Positions 53,771 to 62,306 of a DNA stretch of 64,000 nt are shown here, in pieces. The stretch lies in NCBI GenBank assembly GCA_023419375.1, contig JAEZYD010000024.1, positions 27,622 through 91,621 on the forward strand, in the 5' to 3' direction. The DNA is from Pseudomonadota bacterium. Its GTDB lineage: Bacteria; Desulfobacterota; Desulfovibrionia; Desulfovibrionales; Desulfovibrionaceae. The position numbers were made by a program, and so were the translations under genes. Numbering within the stretch: position 1 is the stretch's first letter; the number at the start of each line of letters is the position of its first letter. A model generated the notes under the pieces. That model saw only the letters and a program-made list of their open reading frames with translations, had not been told where the DNA came from and ran no database searches.

Positions 53771-54337
53771 CGTGTCTCTCCCTGTTTTGTTCTTCTGGTC
53801 GCAGCCTGCAAATCATTCCAAAGCACACAGCCGCTACCCCAGAAAAACGCTACTGAATCCCGCGGAACAATGCACAGTCTGCTTCCTCCTTGCCAATGCG
53901 TCGGGCATCACAACCGCGACCAACCAGAACCCCCAGTTAACTGGTCAACATTGCTAATCATAAACTTTCCTGCTTTTCGACCTACCCTCAATACCAACTT
54001 CTGTCCATATAAATTGTCCGCTCAATGTACTCGGAGAGGACTCTGTCCAAAGCAAATCAGCATACATCCTGCATAGTTTTAAGGAACCAGCACCGTGGGC
54101 ACGTCATTAGTACAGTGGTTGACTACTGTTTCAGAAGGTAGGTTGCTTATAATCGCATATCCCAAGCAGTGATGTGAAAATTTTCACCCTTTTCGTGAAT
54201 CCATGCAAGCACTTTATTCCCGGCATTGTCGGCACTTTCAATAAACTGTGCACGATACTTTCTGCTGTTACTGCACGGCGACTCAGGTCTGCGCGTTTTG
54301 CTTGCATTCCTCACAGCCTGGGCCTAAACTAAAAAAA
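53771..54337. other. Intergenic region between cstA and the TPP riboswitch
   Basis: About 570 AT-richer bases. A 12-bp palindrome, CCAGTTAACTGG (53933-53944), is the only clear element. It could be an operator for cstA. I see no RNA gene or coding frame. Confidence 0.4.
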
Positions 54338-54453
54338 CCGGCTGGGGGAGCCTCAAAGGCTGAGAAAGGGTGATAGCGCCCTGACCCCTAGAATCGCGCA
54401 AAACAACGCGATTCTGCACCTGACGCGGATAGTGCCGACGAAGGGAAGCTGGC
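54338..54453 (+). promoter_or_regulatory. TPP riboswitch (thi box)
   Basis: The conserved parts are in the right order: closing stem CCGGCT (54338-54343) with AGCTGG (54447-54452), GGGGGAGCC, GGCTGAGA, GACCCCT, a variable hairpin (GAATCGCG/CGCGATTC), ACCTGACGCGGATAG, GCCGACG and AGGGA. When thiamine diphosphate binds, expression of thiSGHF should fall. The aptamer ends 155 bp before thiS, which leaves room for an expression platform. Confidence 0.92.
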
Positions 54454-54608
54454 CAACCTGCATTTATTTGCAGGATTGTGCTCGCCCGCAGCCGTAATGG
54501 TTTTTGCGGGCATTTCTGTTTTATGCCGTCCGGCATCAATTACCCGCAGAGCCATTACAACCTCAACCTCGGAAGCAGCCCAGCGGCTGTTTTCCTCTGG
54601 AGGCGCGT

Positions 54609-54809
54609 ATGGATGTAACAGTCAACGGGGAAACCGAAGCCATTGCCGAACCATGCAGCGTTGCCGAACTTCTGGCAGCGCGCGGACATGACACGGCACG
54701 GGTTGTCGTTGAACGCAACGGAGAAATCCTTCCCCGCGAGCGTTTTGCCCAAACCCTGCTCTGCGGGGGCGACAGTCTGGAGATCGTGCACTTTGTGGGC
54801 GGCGGATAA
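54609..54809 (+). CDS. thiS: Sulfur carrier protein ThiS
   Basis: A 66-residue ubiquitin-like protein ending VGGG, where the final Gly-Gly is adenylated by ThiF and converted to a thiocarboxylate that feeds thiazole synthesis. The ATG at 54609 has GGAGG upstream. It is the first gene below the TPP riboswitch. Confidence 0.9.
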   Translation: MDVTVNGETEAIAEPCSVAELLAARGHDTARVVVERNGEILPRERFAQTLLCGGDSLEIVHFVGGG

Positions 54810-54875
54810 CAGGCGAGCCCTGTTCCCGGCCCAGAACACCATCCTTTTACCAGCACATTCCAGACGGAGAGCACA

Positions 54876-55664
54876 ATGAACGATCCCTTCATCATCGGCG
54901 GCGTCACCCTTACCAGCCGTCTTTTCATCGGTACCGGCAAATACGGAGCCGACAGCCTCATCCCTTCAGTGGCTGAAGCCAGCGGCGCACAAGTCATCAC
55001 CGTGGCCATGCGCCGTGTGGACAAACAGGGCGACAATCAGGCCTCCAGCCAGGGCATCATGGGGCATATCCCCGCCCACATGCGCCTTTTGCCCAACACC
55101 TCGGGCGCGCGAACCGCCGAGGAAGCCGTGCGCCTGGCCCGGTTGGCCCGTGCTGCGGGTTGCGGCGACTGGATAAAAATAGAAGTCATTTCCGACACCC
55201 GCCATTTGCTGCCCGACGGTTACGAAACCGCCAAGGCCACGGAAATCCTGGCTAAAGAGGGCTTTACCGTACTGCCCTACATCAATCCCGATCTCTACGT
55301 GGCGCGGGCCTGCGTCAACGCGGGCGCGGCAGCCGTCATGCCGCTGGGCGCGCCCATCGGCACCAACAGGGGGCTGCGCACCAAGGAGATGGTGGGCATT
55401 TTGATTGAAGAAATAGACCTGCCCATCGTGGTGGACGCGGGCATTGGCCGCCCCTCGCAGGCTTGCGAGGCCATGGAAATGGGCGCGGCAGCCTGTTTGG
55501 TCAACACCGCCATCGCCTCGTCCAGCGACCCGGTCAGCATGGCCCGCGCATTCGGCGCGGCGGTTCAGGCCGGACGCGATGCATGGCTGGCAGGCCCCGG
55601 CGCGGTCAAGGCTCAGGGCCAGGGCGCGGAAGCTTCTTCGCCGCTGACGGGATTTCTCCGCTAG
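54876..55664 (+). CDS. thiG: Thiazole synthase ThiG
   Basis: A 262-residue TIM-barrel enzyme that forms the thiazole ring. Signatures: IIGGVTLTSRLFIGTGKY, WIKIEVISD (Schiff-base lysine), VMPLGAPIGTNRGL and VVDAGIGRPSQA. The stop TAG is part of the CTAG at the edge of a MITE-like palindrome, so the gene may have been trimmed or extended by a few residues. Confidence 0.95.
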   Translation: MNDPFIIGGVTLTSRLFIGTGKYGADSLIPSVAEASGAQVITVAMRRVDKQGDNQASSQGIMGHIPAHMRLLPNTSGARTAEEAVRLARLARAAGCGDWIKIEVISDTRHLLPDGYETAKATEILAKEGFTVLPYINPDLYVARACVNAGAAAVMPLGAPIGTNRGLRTKEMVGILIEEIDLPIVVDAGIGRPSQACEAMEMGAAACLVNTAIASSSDPVSMARAFGAAVQAGRDAWLAGPGAVKAQGQGAEASSPLTGFLR

Positions 55665-55862
55665 GGTCTGTTCCTAACTGATTCTTTTGGCCGATCCCTG
55701 GGTCATCCAGCACTTTTTACTCCAGTCATGGACAGAGAGCGCTGCTGTCTTTATCCGTAGCTTCCTGCGTCGCAACGGCTAAAGCGAGTCCACTCCTGTC
55801 GTAAAAAGCACTGTTTTCCTTGTCCTCGGCGCAAAATCTTTTAGTCAGAAACAGCCCCCTAG
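55661..55862. mobile_element. MITE-like palindromic element inside the thi operon
   Basis: A 202-bp segment bounded by CTAG on both sides. The ends are inverted: GGGTCTGTTCCTAACT on the left matches the complement of AGTCAGAAACAGCCCC on the right. A second inverted pair lies inside (CAGCACTTTTTAC 55708-55720; GTAAAAAGCACTG 55801-55813). There is no ORF. CTAG is palindromic, so it could be target duplication or part of the ends. It separates thiG from thiH. Confidence 0.65.
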
Positions 55863-55959
55863 AGCAGATTAACATTGAATATGCTCTAGCTACTGCAATA
55901 CACTGCCATGTTGACCGCCAGCCTAGCCGCTGGCAGCCGACCGCTTATAAGGATCATAC

Positions 55960-57078
55960 ATGGAAACTTTTCAGGAATATTTGCAGGCGTGGCCCTCAGC
56001 CCGCCGGGCAGAGGGAGCCGCTCGCGCCACAGAAGCGGATGTTCTGGCCGTGCTGCAAAAAGAGATCTTGCAGCCAGCCGATTTTCTTACCCTGCTTTCG
56101 CCTGCGGCCGCCCCGCACCTTGAGGCCATGGCCCGCCGTGCGCGCGATCTGACGCTGCGTTTTTTTGGCAAGGCCGTGAACATATTCACGCCGCTCTACA
56201 TCTCCGATGTCTGCACCAACCAGTGCCGCTACTGCGGATTCAATGCCAAAAACAAGCAGCCGCGCCGGCATCTGAGCATTGATGAGGCTGCTGCAGAGGC
56301 GGACGTTATCGCCGACAAGGGCTTCCAACACATTTTACTGCTGACGGGCGATGCGCGGCATCTGTCCTCGCCGCAATATATCGCTGATGCGGCCCGCCGC
56401 ATCAAACCCCGCTTTGCCTCGGTGGGCGTGGAAGTCTATTCGCTCACCACCGAGGAATATGAACTGTTGGTGGGCGCAGGCGTGGACAGCATGACCATGT
56501 TTCAGGAGACCTATAATCCGGAACTTTACGCATGGCTGCACCCGGTTGGCCCCAAGCATGATTACGGCTTCAGACTCAATGCGCCGCAGCGCGCGGCGGA
56601 GGGCGGCATCCGCTCCATCGGCGTGGGCGCATTGCTGGGGCTGGAATCTTTTGAGCAGGATGCCTTTGCCACCGGCCTGCATGCATGGTGGCTGCAAAGG
56701 CGCTATCCCGGCGTGGACGTGAGCGTTTCCATCCCGCGCATCTGCCCGCACGAAGGCAACTTTGACGTGCAGCACGGTGTGGACGACCGCCACCTTGTAC
56801 AATATGTTACGGCCATGCGCTGCTTCTTGCCGCGTGCGGGCATCACCTGCTCCAGCCGCGAAAGCGCCTTCATGCGCGATCATCTGGTGCCTATCGGCGT
56901 AACCAGAGTTTCCGCCGGTGTTTCCACCGCCGTGGGCGGCCGCGCAACCGAAGATTTGCACAATCCCGGGCAGTTTGAAATCACCGACCGCCGCAGCCTT
57001 GAAGAAATGACGGCTTCCCTTGCGGGCATAGGCTATCAGGCTGTGCTTAAAGACTGGGAAGACCCGGTGGCCGTATAA
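55960..57078 (+). CDS. thiH: 2-iminoacetate synthase ThiH
   Basis: A 372-residue radical SAM enzyme that splits tyrosine to dehydroglycine for the thiazole ring, the anaerobic alternative to ThiO. The Fe-S motif is CTNQCRYCGF (about 86-94). Other matches are QHILLLTGDARHL, MTMFQETYN and GGRATEDLHNPGQFEI. It follows thiG after ~295 bp occupied by the palindromic element. Confidence 0.95.
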   Translation: METFQEYLQAWPSARRAEGAARATEADVLAVLQKEILQPADFLTLLSPAAAPHLEAMARRARDLTLRFFGKAVNIFTPLYISDVCTNQCRYCGFNAKNKQPRRHLSIDEAAAEADVIADKGFQHILLLTGDARHLSSPQYIADAARRIKPRFASVGVEVYSLTTEEYELLVGAGVDSMTMFQETYNPELYAWLHPVGPKHDYGFRLNAPQRAAEGGIRSIGVGALLGLESFEQDAFATGLHAWWLQRRYPGVDVSVSIPRICPHEGNFDVQHGVDDRHLVQYVTAMRCFLPRAGITCSSRESAFMRDHLVPIGVTRVSAGVSTAVGGRATEDLHNPGQFEITDRRSLEEMTASLAGIGYQAVLKDWEDPVAV

Positions 57079-57181
57079 AACACTGCTTGCAGTTATGCGC
57101 GGCGGTCTGGTGTATACCGGGCCGCCGTATGAATACGTGCGAAAAATTCCGCACCAGCACATCCAACCTACGGACCACGCC

Positions 57182-57796
57182 ATGCACAATGCCCTTCACA
57201 CCGGCCTTGCCCGCTACCTCAGCCTAGACCAGCTGGCGACCCTGCGCGCCGCCCGCGTAGGCATTGCCGGGGCAGGCGGACTTGGCTCAAACGCAGCCCT
57301 GATGCTGGCGCGCAGCGGCGTGGGCAATCTGGTGCTGGTGGATGATGACGTGGTGGACGCCTCCAATCTCAACCGCCAGCAATACTGGCCCCGCCATGTG
57401 GGCCGCCCCAAGGTCGAAGCCCTGGCAGAGCTGCTGCAGGAGCTGAACCCCGAAATGGGCGTGGAAGCACGGCGCATGCGCCTTGACCAGAACAACATGG
57501 CTGAAGTGCTGCCAGCATGCCCCATTTGGGTGGAAGCCTTTGACGGGCCGGACGACAAGACCCTGCTGGTGGAAACAGCCCTGCTCGGCGGGTATCGCAT
57601 AGCCAGCGCATCGGGCATGGGCGGCTGGGGGGGCAAAGCCATGGGCAAACGGTATCTTGGCAATCTGGTGCTCGTGGGCGATTTCAGCACGGATATCCTG
57701 CTGGCCCCGCCCCTTGCTCCTCGCGTGACCGAGGCTGCCGCCCTGCTGGCTGACGCCGTGCTTGAAATGGTGCTGGGCGTGAACGAGCGCACATAA
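57182..57796 (+). CDS. thiF: ThiS adenylyltransferase ThiF
   Basis: A 204-residue E1-like enzyme: nucleotide fold VGIAGAGGLGSNAALMLARSGVG, LVLVDDDVVDASNLNRQQY and DGPDDKTLLVETAL. It adenylates the C-terminus of ThiS. It is shorter than E. coli ThiF and lacks obvious zinc cysteines, like the short ThiF of many anaerobes. The ATG at 57182 is chosen because the family sequence begins there; its ribosome site is weak. Confidence 0.87.
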   Translation: MHNALHTGLARYLSLDQLATLRAARVGIAGAGGLGSNAALMLARSGVGNLVLVDDDVVDASNLNRQQYWPRHVGRPKVEALAELLQELNPEMGVEARRMRLDQNNMAEVLPACPIWVEAFDGPDDKTLLVETALLGGYRIASASGMGGWGGKAMGKRYLGNLVLVGDFSTDILLAPPLAPRVTEAAALLADAVLEMVLGVNERT

Positions 57797-57827
57797 GAAC
57801 CAAGAACTGCCAGATATTTTTGACCAC

Positions 57828-57886
57828 AAAAAAGACCCGTTCCAGCCAGATAGTGCGCTTATCGCTCTATCCGGCTGCAACGGGTC
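57828..57886 (-). terminator. Rho-independent terminator of the chemoreceptor gene
   Basis: A ~20-bp nearly perfect stem (57834-57853 with 57867-57886). On the minus strand it is followed by TTTTTT. It lies 29 bp past the chemoreceptor stop and may also stop thi transcription. Confidence 0.85.
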
Positions 57887-57914
57887 CTGTGCTGCCTCGA
57901 GGCAGAAAACTGCG

Positions 57915-59453
57915 TTACACTTTGAGTTGTGCTGTCAGGTCTTCCAGCTTGTCGGTCAATTCCTGAAGCTTGTCGGTCTCCATGCTGGCCTGGCCCATGG
58001 ATTGGGACGTGTCGGCCACCATGTGGTTGACCTGATCAATGGTGTGGGTGATCTGCTCGCTGGCGGCTGACTGCTCTTCGCTGGCAGCGGCGATGGCTTT
58101 GACCTGTCCCACGGTGTTTTCCACCGTCCCCACAATGGCGTCCAGCGCCTCGCCCGACTGCTTGGCATAGTCTGTGGCCTGCTCCACCTGCTGCACGGCA
58201 TTGTCCATGGAAGACATGCTCTTGGCGGCGCTTTGCTGGATGGCCTCAATGGCGCGGCCCACATCCGTGGTGGAAGCCATGGTTTTTTCCGCCAGTTTGC
58301 GCACTTCATCGGCCACCACGGCAAAACCGCGCCCTGCTTCGCCAGCACGGGCCGCTTCAATGGCCGCGTTGAGGGCCAGCAGGTTGGTCTGGTCGGCAAT
58401 ATCCGAAATAACGTTCATGATTTCCGTAATGGCTCTGGCATGAGATTCCAGGGTGGCCATATCCGTACGCAGTTCAAGCGTGACACGGTGCACGTTTTCA
58501 ATGCCGTGCAGGGCGTTCTGCACAACTTCCGCCCCTGTGGTGGCCTTGGACATGGTGTGTCCTGAAGCTTCGGCGGCCTTGTCCGCATTGCCGGCAACTT
58601 CCTGCACCCTGGCGTTCATGTGGCCCATGGACGAGGCGGCCTCTTTAAGCTGCCCCGCGGCAATGGCGGCATTTTTGTCCGACTGCCGGATGCTGCCGGT
58701 GAGCGCCACCACGATCTGGGCCAGTTCATCCATGGTTTCTTCCAGCGCCTGCGCCACTTCGGCCATACGCTGGTTCTTTTCCGTGATCTGCCGTTGCGCC
58801 TCATTGAGCGCGGTCATGTCCACATACACGCACATGCCGCCAATGCAGACCCTCTCGGCATTGTAGATGGGGAACACGTTGGCGAGCACATTAACCTTGC
58901 CGCCCTTGTGCCCGCCGATGGTCACTTCAAGATTCTTGAAGCACTCGCCCGTGGCCATGCTCTTGCCCACGGCAGTTTTACGCGTGGGATCGTTATAAAA
59001 CAGATGGGCCAGGGTTTTGCCAAGGCAGGATTCAATGCTGTCATCGATTTCCAGCATGTTCAGGCAGGCCTTGTTGGTGCTGAGCGCGCGCTCGTTGGTG
59101 TCCACCAGCAAGTACGGCATGGGCAGGCCACGCAAAATGCCGTCTTTATATTCCCTGTCGTTTTTAAACGCCTGCCGCAGGTCTTCAAGGCTTGCAAACA
59201 GCGGAGCAAGAGAGGGGTCGGTATTGTTCAGGCCTCGGCTGGGATTGGCCGTAACAGCGCAGACAGCTTCACCAGCCTGACGCAAAGCCCCGCCTGCAAG
59301 CGCACGCCCGGCAGCAAACGCGCCAAAAGCCGCTACAAGGGCACTCACAATAACAGCCAAAACGGGCAAAGCCGCCAGCTGAGTTACGCCAAAGCCAATA
59401 CCAGCTGCCAGCAGCGCTGATGCGCAACTGTACAAAAGGAATTTACCGTTCAC
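57915..59453 (-). CDS. Methyl-accepting chemotaxis protein with PAS domain
   Basis: A 512-residue receptor. Two close hydrophobic helices at the N-terminus (about 5-50) have almost no periplasmic loop. A PAS domain follows (about 105-215, DGILRGLPMPYLLVDTNERALSTNKA), then the signalling domain with hairpin tip ISDIADQTNLLALNAAIEAARAGEAGRGFAVVADEVRKLAEKT. Lacking an external sensor, it probably detects a cytoplasmic or redox signal. The GTG at 59453 with GAGGTGG upstream is chosen over a TTG at 59498. Confidence 0.87.
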   Translation of the reverse strand: MNGKFLLYSCASALLAAGIGFGVTQLAALPVLAVIVSALVAAFGAFAAGRALAGGALRQAGEAVCAVTANPSRGLNNTDPSLAPLFASLEDLRQAFKNDREYKDGILRGLPMPYLLVDTNERALSTNKACLNMLEIDDSIESCLGKTLAHLFYNDPTRKTAVGKSMATGECFKNLEVTIGGHKGGKVNVLANVFPIYNAERVCIGGMCVYVDMTALNEAQRQITEKNQRMAEVAQALEETMDELAQIVVALTGSIRQSDKNAAIAAGQLKEAASSMGHMNARVQEVAGNADKAAEASGHTMSKATTGAEVVQNALHGIENVHRVTLELRTDMATLESHARAITEIMNVISDIADQTNLLALNAAIEAARAGEAGRGFAVVADEVRKLAEKTMASTTDVGRAIEAIQQSAAKSMSSMDNAVQQVEQATDYAKQSGEALDAIVGTVENTVGQVKAIAAASEEQSAASEQITHTIDQVNHMVADTSQSMGQASMETDKLQELTDKLEDLTAQLKV

Positions 59454-59910
59454 TGAGCCACCTCGCTTTAAAACGCAAAAACTTTTTATGCCTGGCAAAA
59501 AATTGCCGTCTGCATGCCATCGTTTACAAAACGGAACAGCAGCCCCCTAATGCCGCTGTTCCGGACTATTCTCTTCTCACTCTGTATTTCGGCAGTTTTT
59601 GGAAAAAAATTAGTTTTCAGAAAAAAAAGGCCATTTTTATCATTTGGCGATATCCATACTCCATCAATCAAGGTAGGACAACTCTCCTTAATAGATATTG
59701 CCCGCATTGCACAAACATCTTGACAATTTTTTTTCACCAAGATAATGAAACTCATTCAAAGCGGCTGGCGTTCGCGCCACTGCTACATCCTGATGCGGAA
59801 CGCAGTTCCTGCGGGGTGGCCTGAATGGGCCCCCTTTTTTTTGTCCTTGTGACAGGGCAAACCCGCCAGGCAAGCGCATTTTCAGCGCAAAGGAATGCTC
59901 TAAGAAACGA
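59454..59910. other. Divergent upstream region of the chemoreceptor and rimP
   Basis: About 457 bases, AT-rich between 59540 and 59750. No gene is seen. A candidate rimP promoter is listed separately. GGGCCCCC followed by eight Ts (about 59827-59840) may be a weak attenuator before rimP. Confidence 0.4.
59720..59748 (+). promoter_or_regulatory. Candidate sigma-70 promoter of rimP-nusA-infB
   Basis: A perfect -35 TTGACA at 59720-59725. A -10-like GATAAT (59741-59746, 15-bp spacer) or TAATGA (59743-59748, 17-bp spacer) follows. It lies about 165 bp upstream of rimP. Confidence 0.4.
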
Positions 59911-60633
59911 ATGACCGACGACGCACTCAAAGAAACCATCACCAGTTTGGCCGAGCCCCTCGCAACATCGCTGGGCCTGGTTATCTGGGGAGTGGAAATC
60001 GTCCGTGCCGGGCGCACCGTGGTTCGGCTCTTTGTAGACGTGCCGTTTTCTGCGGAATCCGGCACCCAGCCCGCCCCCGCCGACACCGACGACATCGATG
60101 CGCCAGCCCTGGTCGCGCTTTCTGCCACCCTTGAGCAGTGCGAGCATATCTCGCGCCACATCGGCCTCGCCCTTGAGGTGGAAGATACCATTCCCGAAGC
60201 TTACGTGCTGGAGGTTTCCACCCCCGGCCTGACGCGACTTTTCTTCAGCCTTGACCAGATGCGCCATTATATTGGCGATGTGGTGGAGGCCCGTCTGCTC
60301 AGGGCGGTTGCCATCAACGAAGGTTCGCCCGAAGGGCCCAACCCCTCGCACGGCGGCCCCCGCCGCCTGTGGCGCGGCACCCTGCTTTCCGTTGAAGAAA
60401 ATGCGTTCACACTGGCGCCAGCCACCATCTCGCCCGAGGGCGAGGTGACACCCGAAAACCTGCCGCCGGTCAGCATCCCCTGGGATGCCGTGCGCAGGGC
60501 AAGCCGCATGTATATTTTCAGGCAGCCGCAAAAGCCTGGCAAGGGCCGCGCCAAAGCGCCCGCCGCCAAGGCCGAGGCCAAGCCCCGCAAGGAAAAGAAA
60601 ACAAAATCCAGTGGTTCTGAAGAGAACCAGTAA
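59911..60633 (+). CDS. rimP: Ribosome maturation factor RimP
   Basis: A 240-residue protein for 30S assembly. Recognisable parts are TSLAEPLATSLGLVIWGVEIVRAGRTVVRLFVD, LVALSATLEQCEHISRHIGLALEVED and EAYVLEVSTPGLTRLFF. It is longer than usual (about 150-180) because of an insert in the C-terminal SH3-like part and a Lys/Ala-rich tail. It is first in the conserved rimP-nusA-ylxR-infB order. Confidence 0.9.
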   Translation: MTDDALKETITSLAEPLATSLGLVIWGVEIVRAGRTVVRLFVDVPFSAESGTQPAPADTDDIDAPALVALSATLEQCEHISRHIGLALEVEDTIPEAYVLEVSTPGLTRLFFSLDQMRHYIGDVVEARLLRAVAINEGSPEGPNPSHGGPRRLWRGTLLSVEENAFTLAPATISPEGEVTPENLPPVSIPWDAVRRASRMYIFRQPQKPGKGRAKAPAAKAEAKPRKEKKTKSSGSEENQ

Positions 60634-60742
60634 AACCTGACGCAACTGCACACTCGCTTGGCATGGCCAGACTCGCTGGCCGCCGTGAACAGGGCAGGAA
60701 CCAGAGATATTTTCGCCGCAGCGCCAGCAGCCGGAGGCACCC

Positions 60743-62056
60743 ATGAATCTTGAACTTAAAAAGGCCATTGACCAGATCAGCAAGGACAAAGGCCTTGACC
60801 GCAACATGCTCATCGACACGCTTGAAGACGCGGTGCGCACTTCGGTGCTGCGCCGCTTCAGCGAAGATATGGACGTGGAAGTGACCTACAATGACGAAAC
60901 AGGCGACATTGAGGTCTACCAGTTCAAAATCGTCATGGACGACGACGACGTTGCCAATCCTGATACTCAGATCGAATACTCCGAAGCGATCAAGCATGAT
61001 CCTTCCGTGCAGGTGGACGATGAAATGGGCTTCCGCGTCAAGGTCGAAGACCTTGGCCGCATTGCCGCCCAGTCTGCCAAGCAGGTTATCATCCAGCGCA
61101 TGCGCGATGCGGAGCAGGAAATCATCTACACCGAATACAAGGATCGCGTGGGCGAAATTGTATCCGGCATCGTACAGCGCCGCGACAAGGGCGGCTGGGT
61201 TGTGAACCTTGGTCGTACCGAGGCCATACTGCCCCGTGAGGAACAGATTCCCCGCGAACATTACAAGCGCGGCGACCGCGTGCAGGCCCTCATCATTGAG
61301 GTGCGCCAGGAAGGACGCGGCCCGCAGGTTGTTGTTTCGCGTTCGCACCGCGACTACATGGCCGCCCTGTTCCGCCGCGAAGTGCCCGAAGTTGACGATG
61401 GCGTGGTGCAGATCATGGGCGTTGCCCGCGATCCCGGCTCCCGCGCCAAGGTTGCCGTGCTTTCGCGTGAACGCGATGTGGATCCCGTGGGCGCATGCGT
61501 AGGCGTGCGTGGTTCGCGCATCCAGAACATCGTGCAGGAGCTGCACGGCGAACGCATCGACATTGTTGTCTGGAGCGCAGACATCGCCACCTATGCCCGC
61601 AACGCCCTGGCCCCGGCCCTGGTTTCGCGCATCGTAGTGGACGAAGAAGAAAATCTTCTGGAAGTCATCGTGCCTGACGATCAGCTCACCAACGCCATCG
61701 GGCGCAAGGGGCAGAACGTCAAGCTTGCCGCGCGCCTGCTGGGCTGGAAGGTCGATATCTTTACCGAAACCCGCTACAACGAGGCCAATGCCATCGGGCA
61801 CGGCCTTGAGCAGGTTGCCAGCGTGGCGGAAGTTTCCATTGAAGCGCTACTGGCCGCGGGCTACAGCTCGCTGGACAACCTGCGCGAGGCTACGGACCAG
61901 GAACTGGCTGACAAGCTCACTATCAGCGCGGCGCGCATTGCCGACCTGCGCTCGGCCATCAACTTCCTGGCCCCGATTGTGGAGAGCACTCCCGAATCCT
62001 CGGCAGTGGAGCTGAAAATGCCCGCAGCCACGGAAAGCGGAGATGCAGAAGAATAA
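60743..62056 (+). CDS. nusA: Transcription elongation/termination factor NusA
   Basis: A 437-residue protein with an N-terminal RNA-polymerase-binding domain, an S1 domain (about 130-200, RVGEIVSGIVQRRDKGGWVVNLGRTEAILP), two KH domains (DPVGACVGVRGSRIQNIVQELHGERIDIV; AIGRKGQNVKLAARLLGWKVDIF) and a helix-hairpin-helix-like end. It overlaps ylxR by 14 bp. Confidence 0.95.
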   Translation: MNLELKKAIDQISKDKGLDRNMLIDTLEDAVRTSVLRRFSEDMDVEVTYNDETGDIEVYQFKIVMDDDDVANPDTQIEYSEAIKHDPSVQVDDEMGFRVKVEDLGRIAAQSAKQVIIQRMRDAEQEIIYTEYKDRVGEIVSGIVQRRDKGGWVVNLGRTEAILPREEQIPREHYKRGDRVQALIIEVRQEGRGPQVVVSRSHRDYMAALFRREVPEVDDGVVQIMGVARDPGSRAKVAVLSRERDVDPVGACVGVRGSRIQNIVQELHGERIDIVVWSADIATYARNALAPALVSRIVVDEEENLLEVIVPDDQLTNAIGRKGQNVKLAARLLGWKVDIFTETRYNEANAIGHGLEQVASVAEVSIEALLAAGYSSLDNLREATDQELADKLTISAARIADLRSAINFLAPIVESTPESSAVELKMPAATESGDAEE

Positions 62057-62306
62057 CGCTGCGCCCGTTGAAGTCGGGGAGCAGGCCTGTGACGGGCCGG
62101 AGCGCATGTGCGTCATCTGCCGCCGCCGCTTTCCCAAGGCCGATCTCGACCGCCACGTACTGGCGGAGCAGGGAATTTTGACTTTAGACGCAGAAAAAAC
62201 CAGACCGGGCAGAGGCTGGTATGTATGTTCCGATCCTGTCTGCGCGGCCAAGTTCGCGAAATTCAGACCCGGAACACGGCGCAAGGGGGGAAAACATGTC
62301 CGATGA
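62043..62306 (+). CDS. ylxR: YlxR-family (DUF448) protein
   Basis: An 87-residue protein with ERMCVICRRRFPKADLDRHV and the second site GRGWYVCSDPVCAAKFAKF, typical of YlxR, a small RNA- or polymerase-associated protein always found between nusA and infB. It overlaps both neighbours. Confidence 0.88.
   Translation: MQKNNAAPVEVGEQACDGPERMCVICRRRFPKADLDRHVLAEQGILTLDAEKTRPGRGWYVCSDPVCAAKFAKFRPGTRRKGGKHVR

Noticed and set aside
59420..59824. A 134-codon plus-strand frame upstream of rimP.
   Set aside because: It overlaps the chemoreceptor start, has no ribosome site and reads through AT-rich promoter-like DNA.
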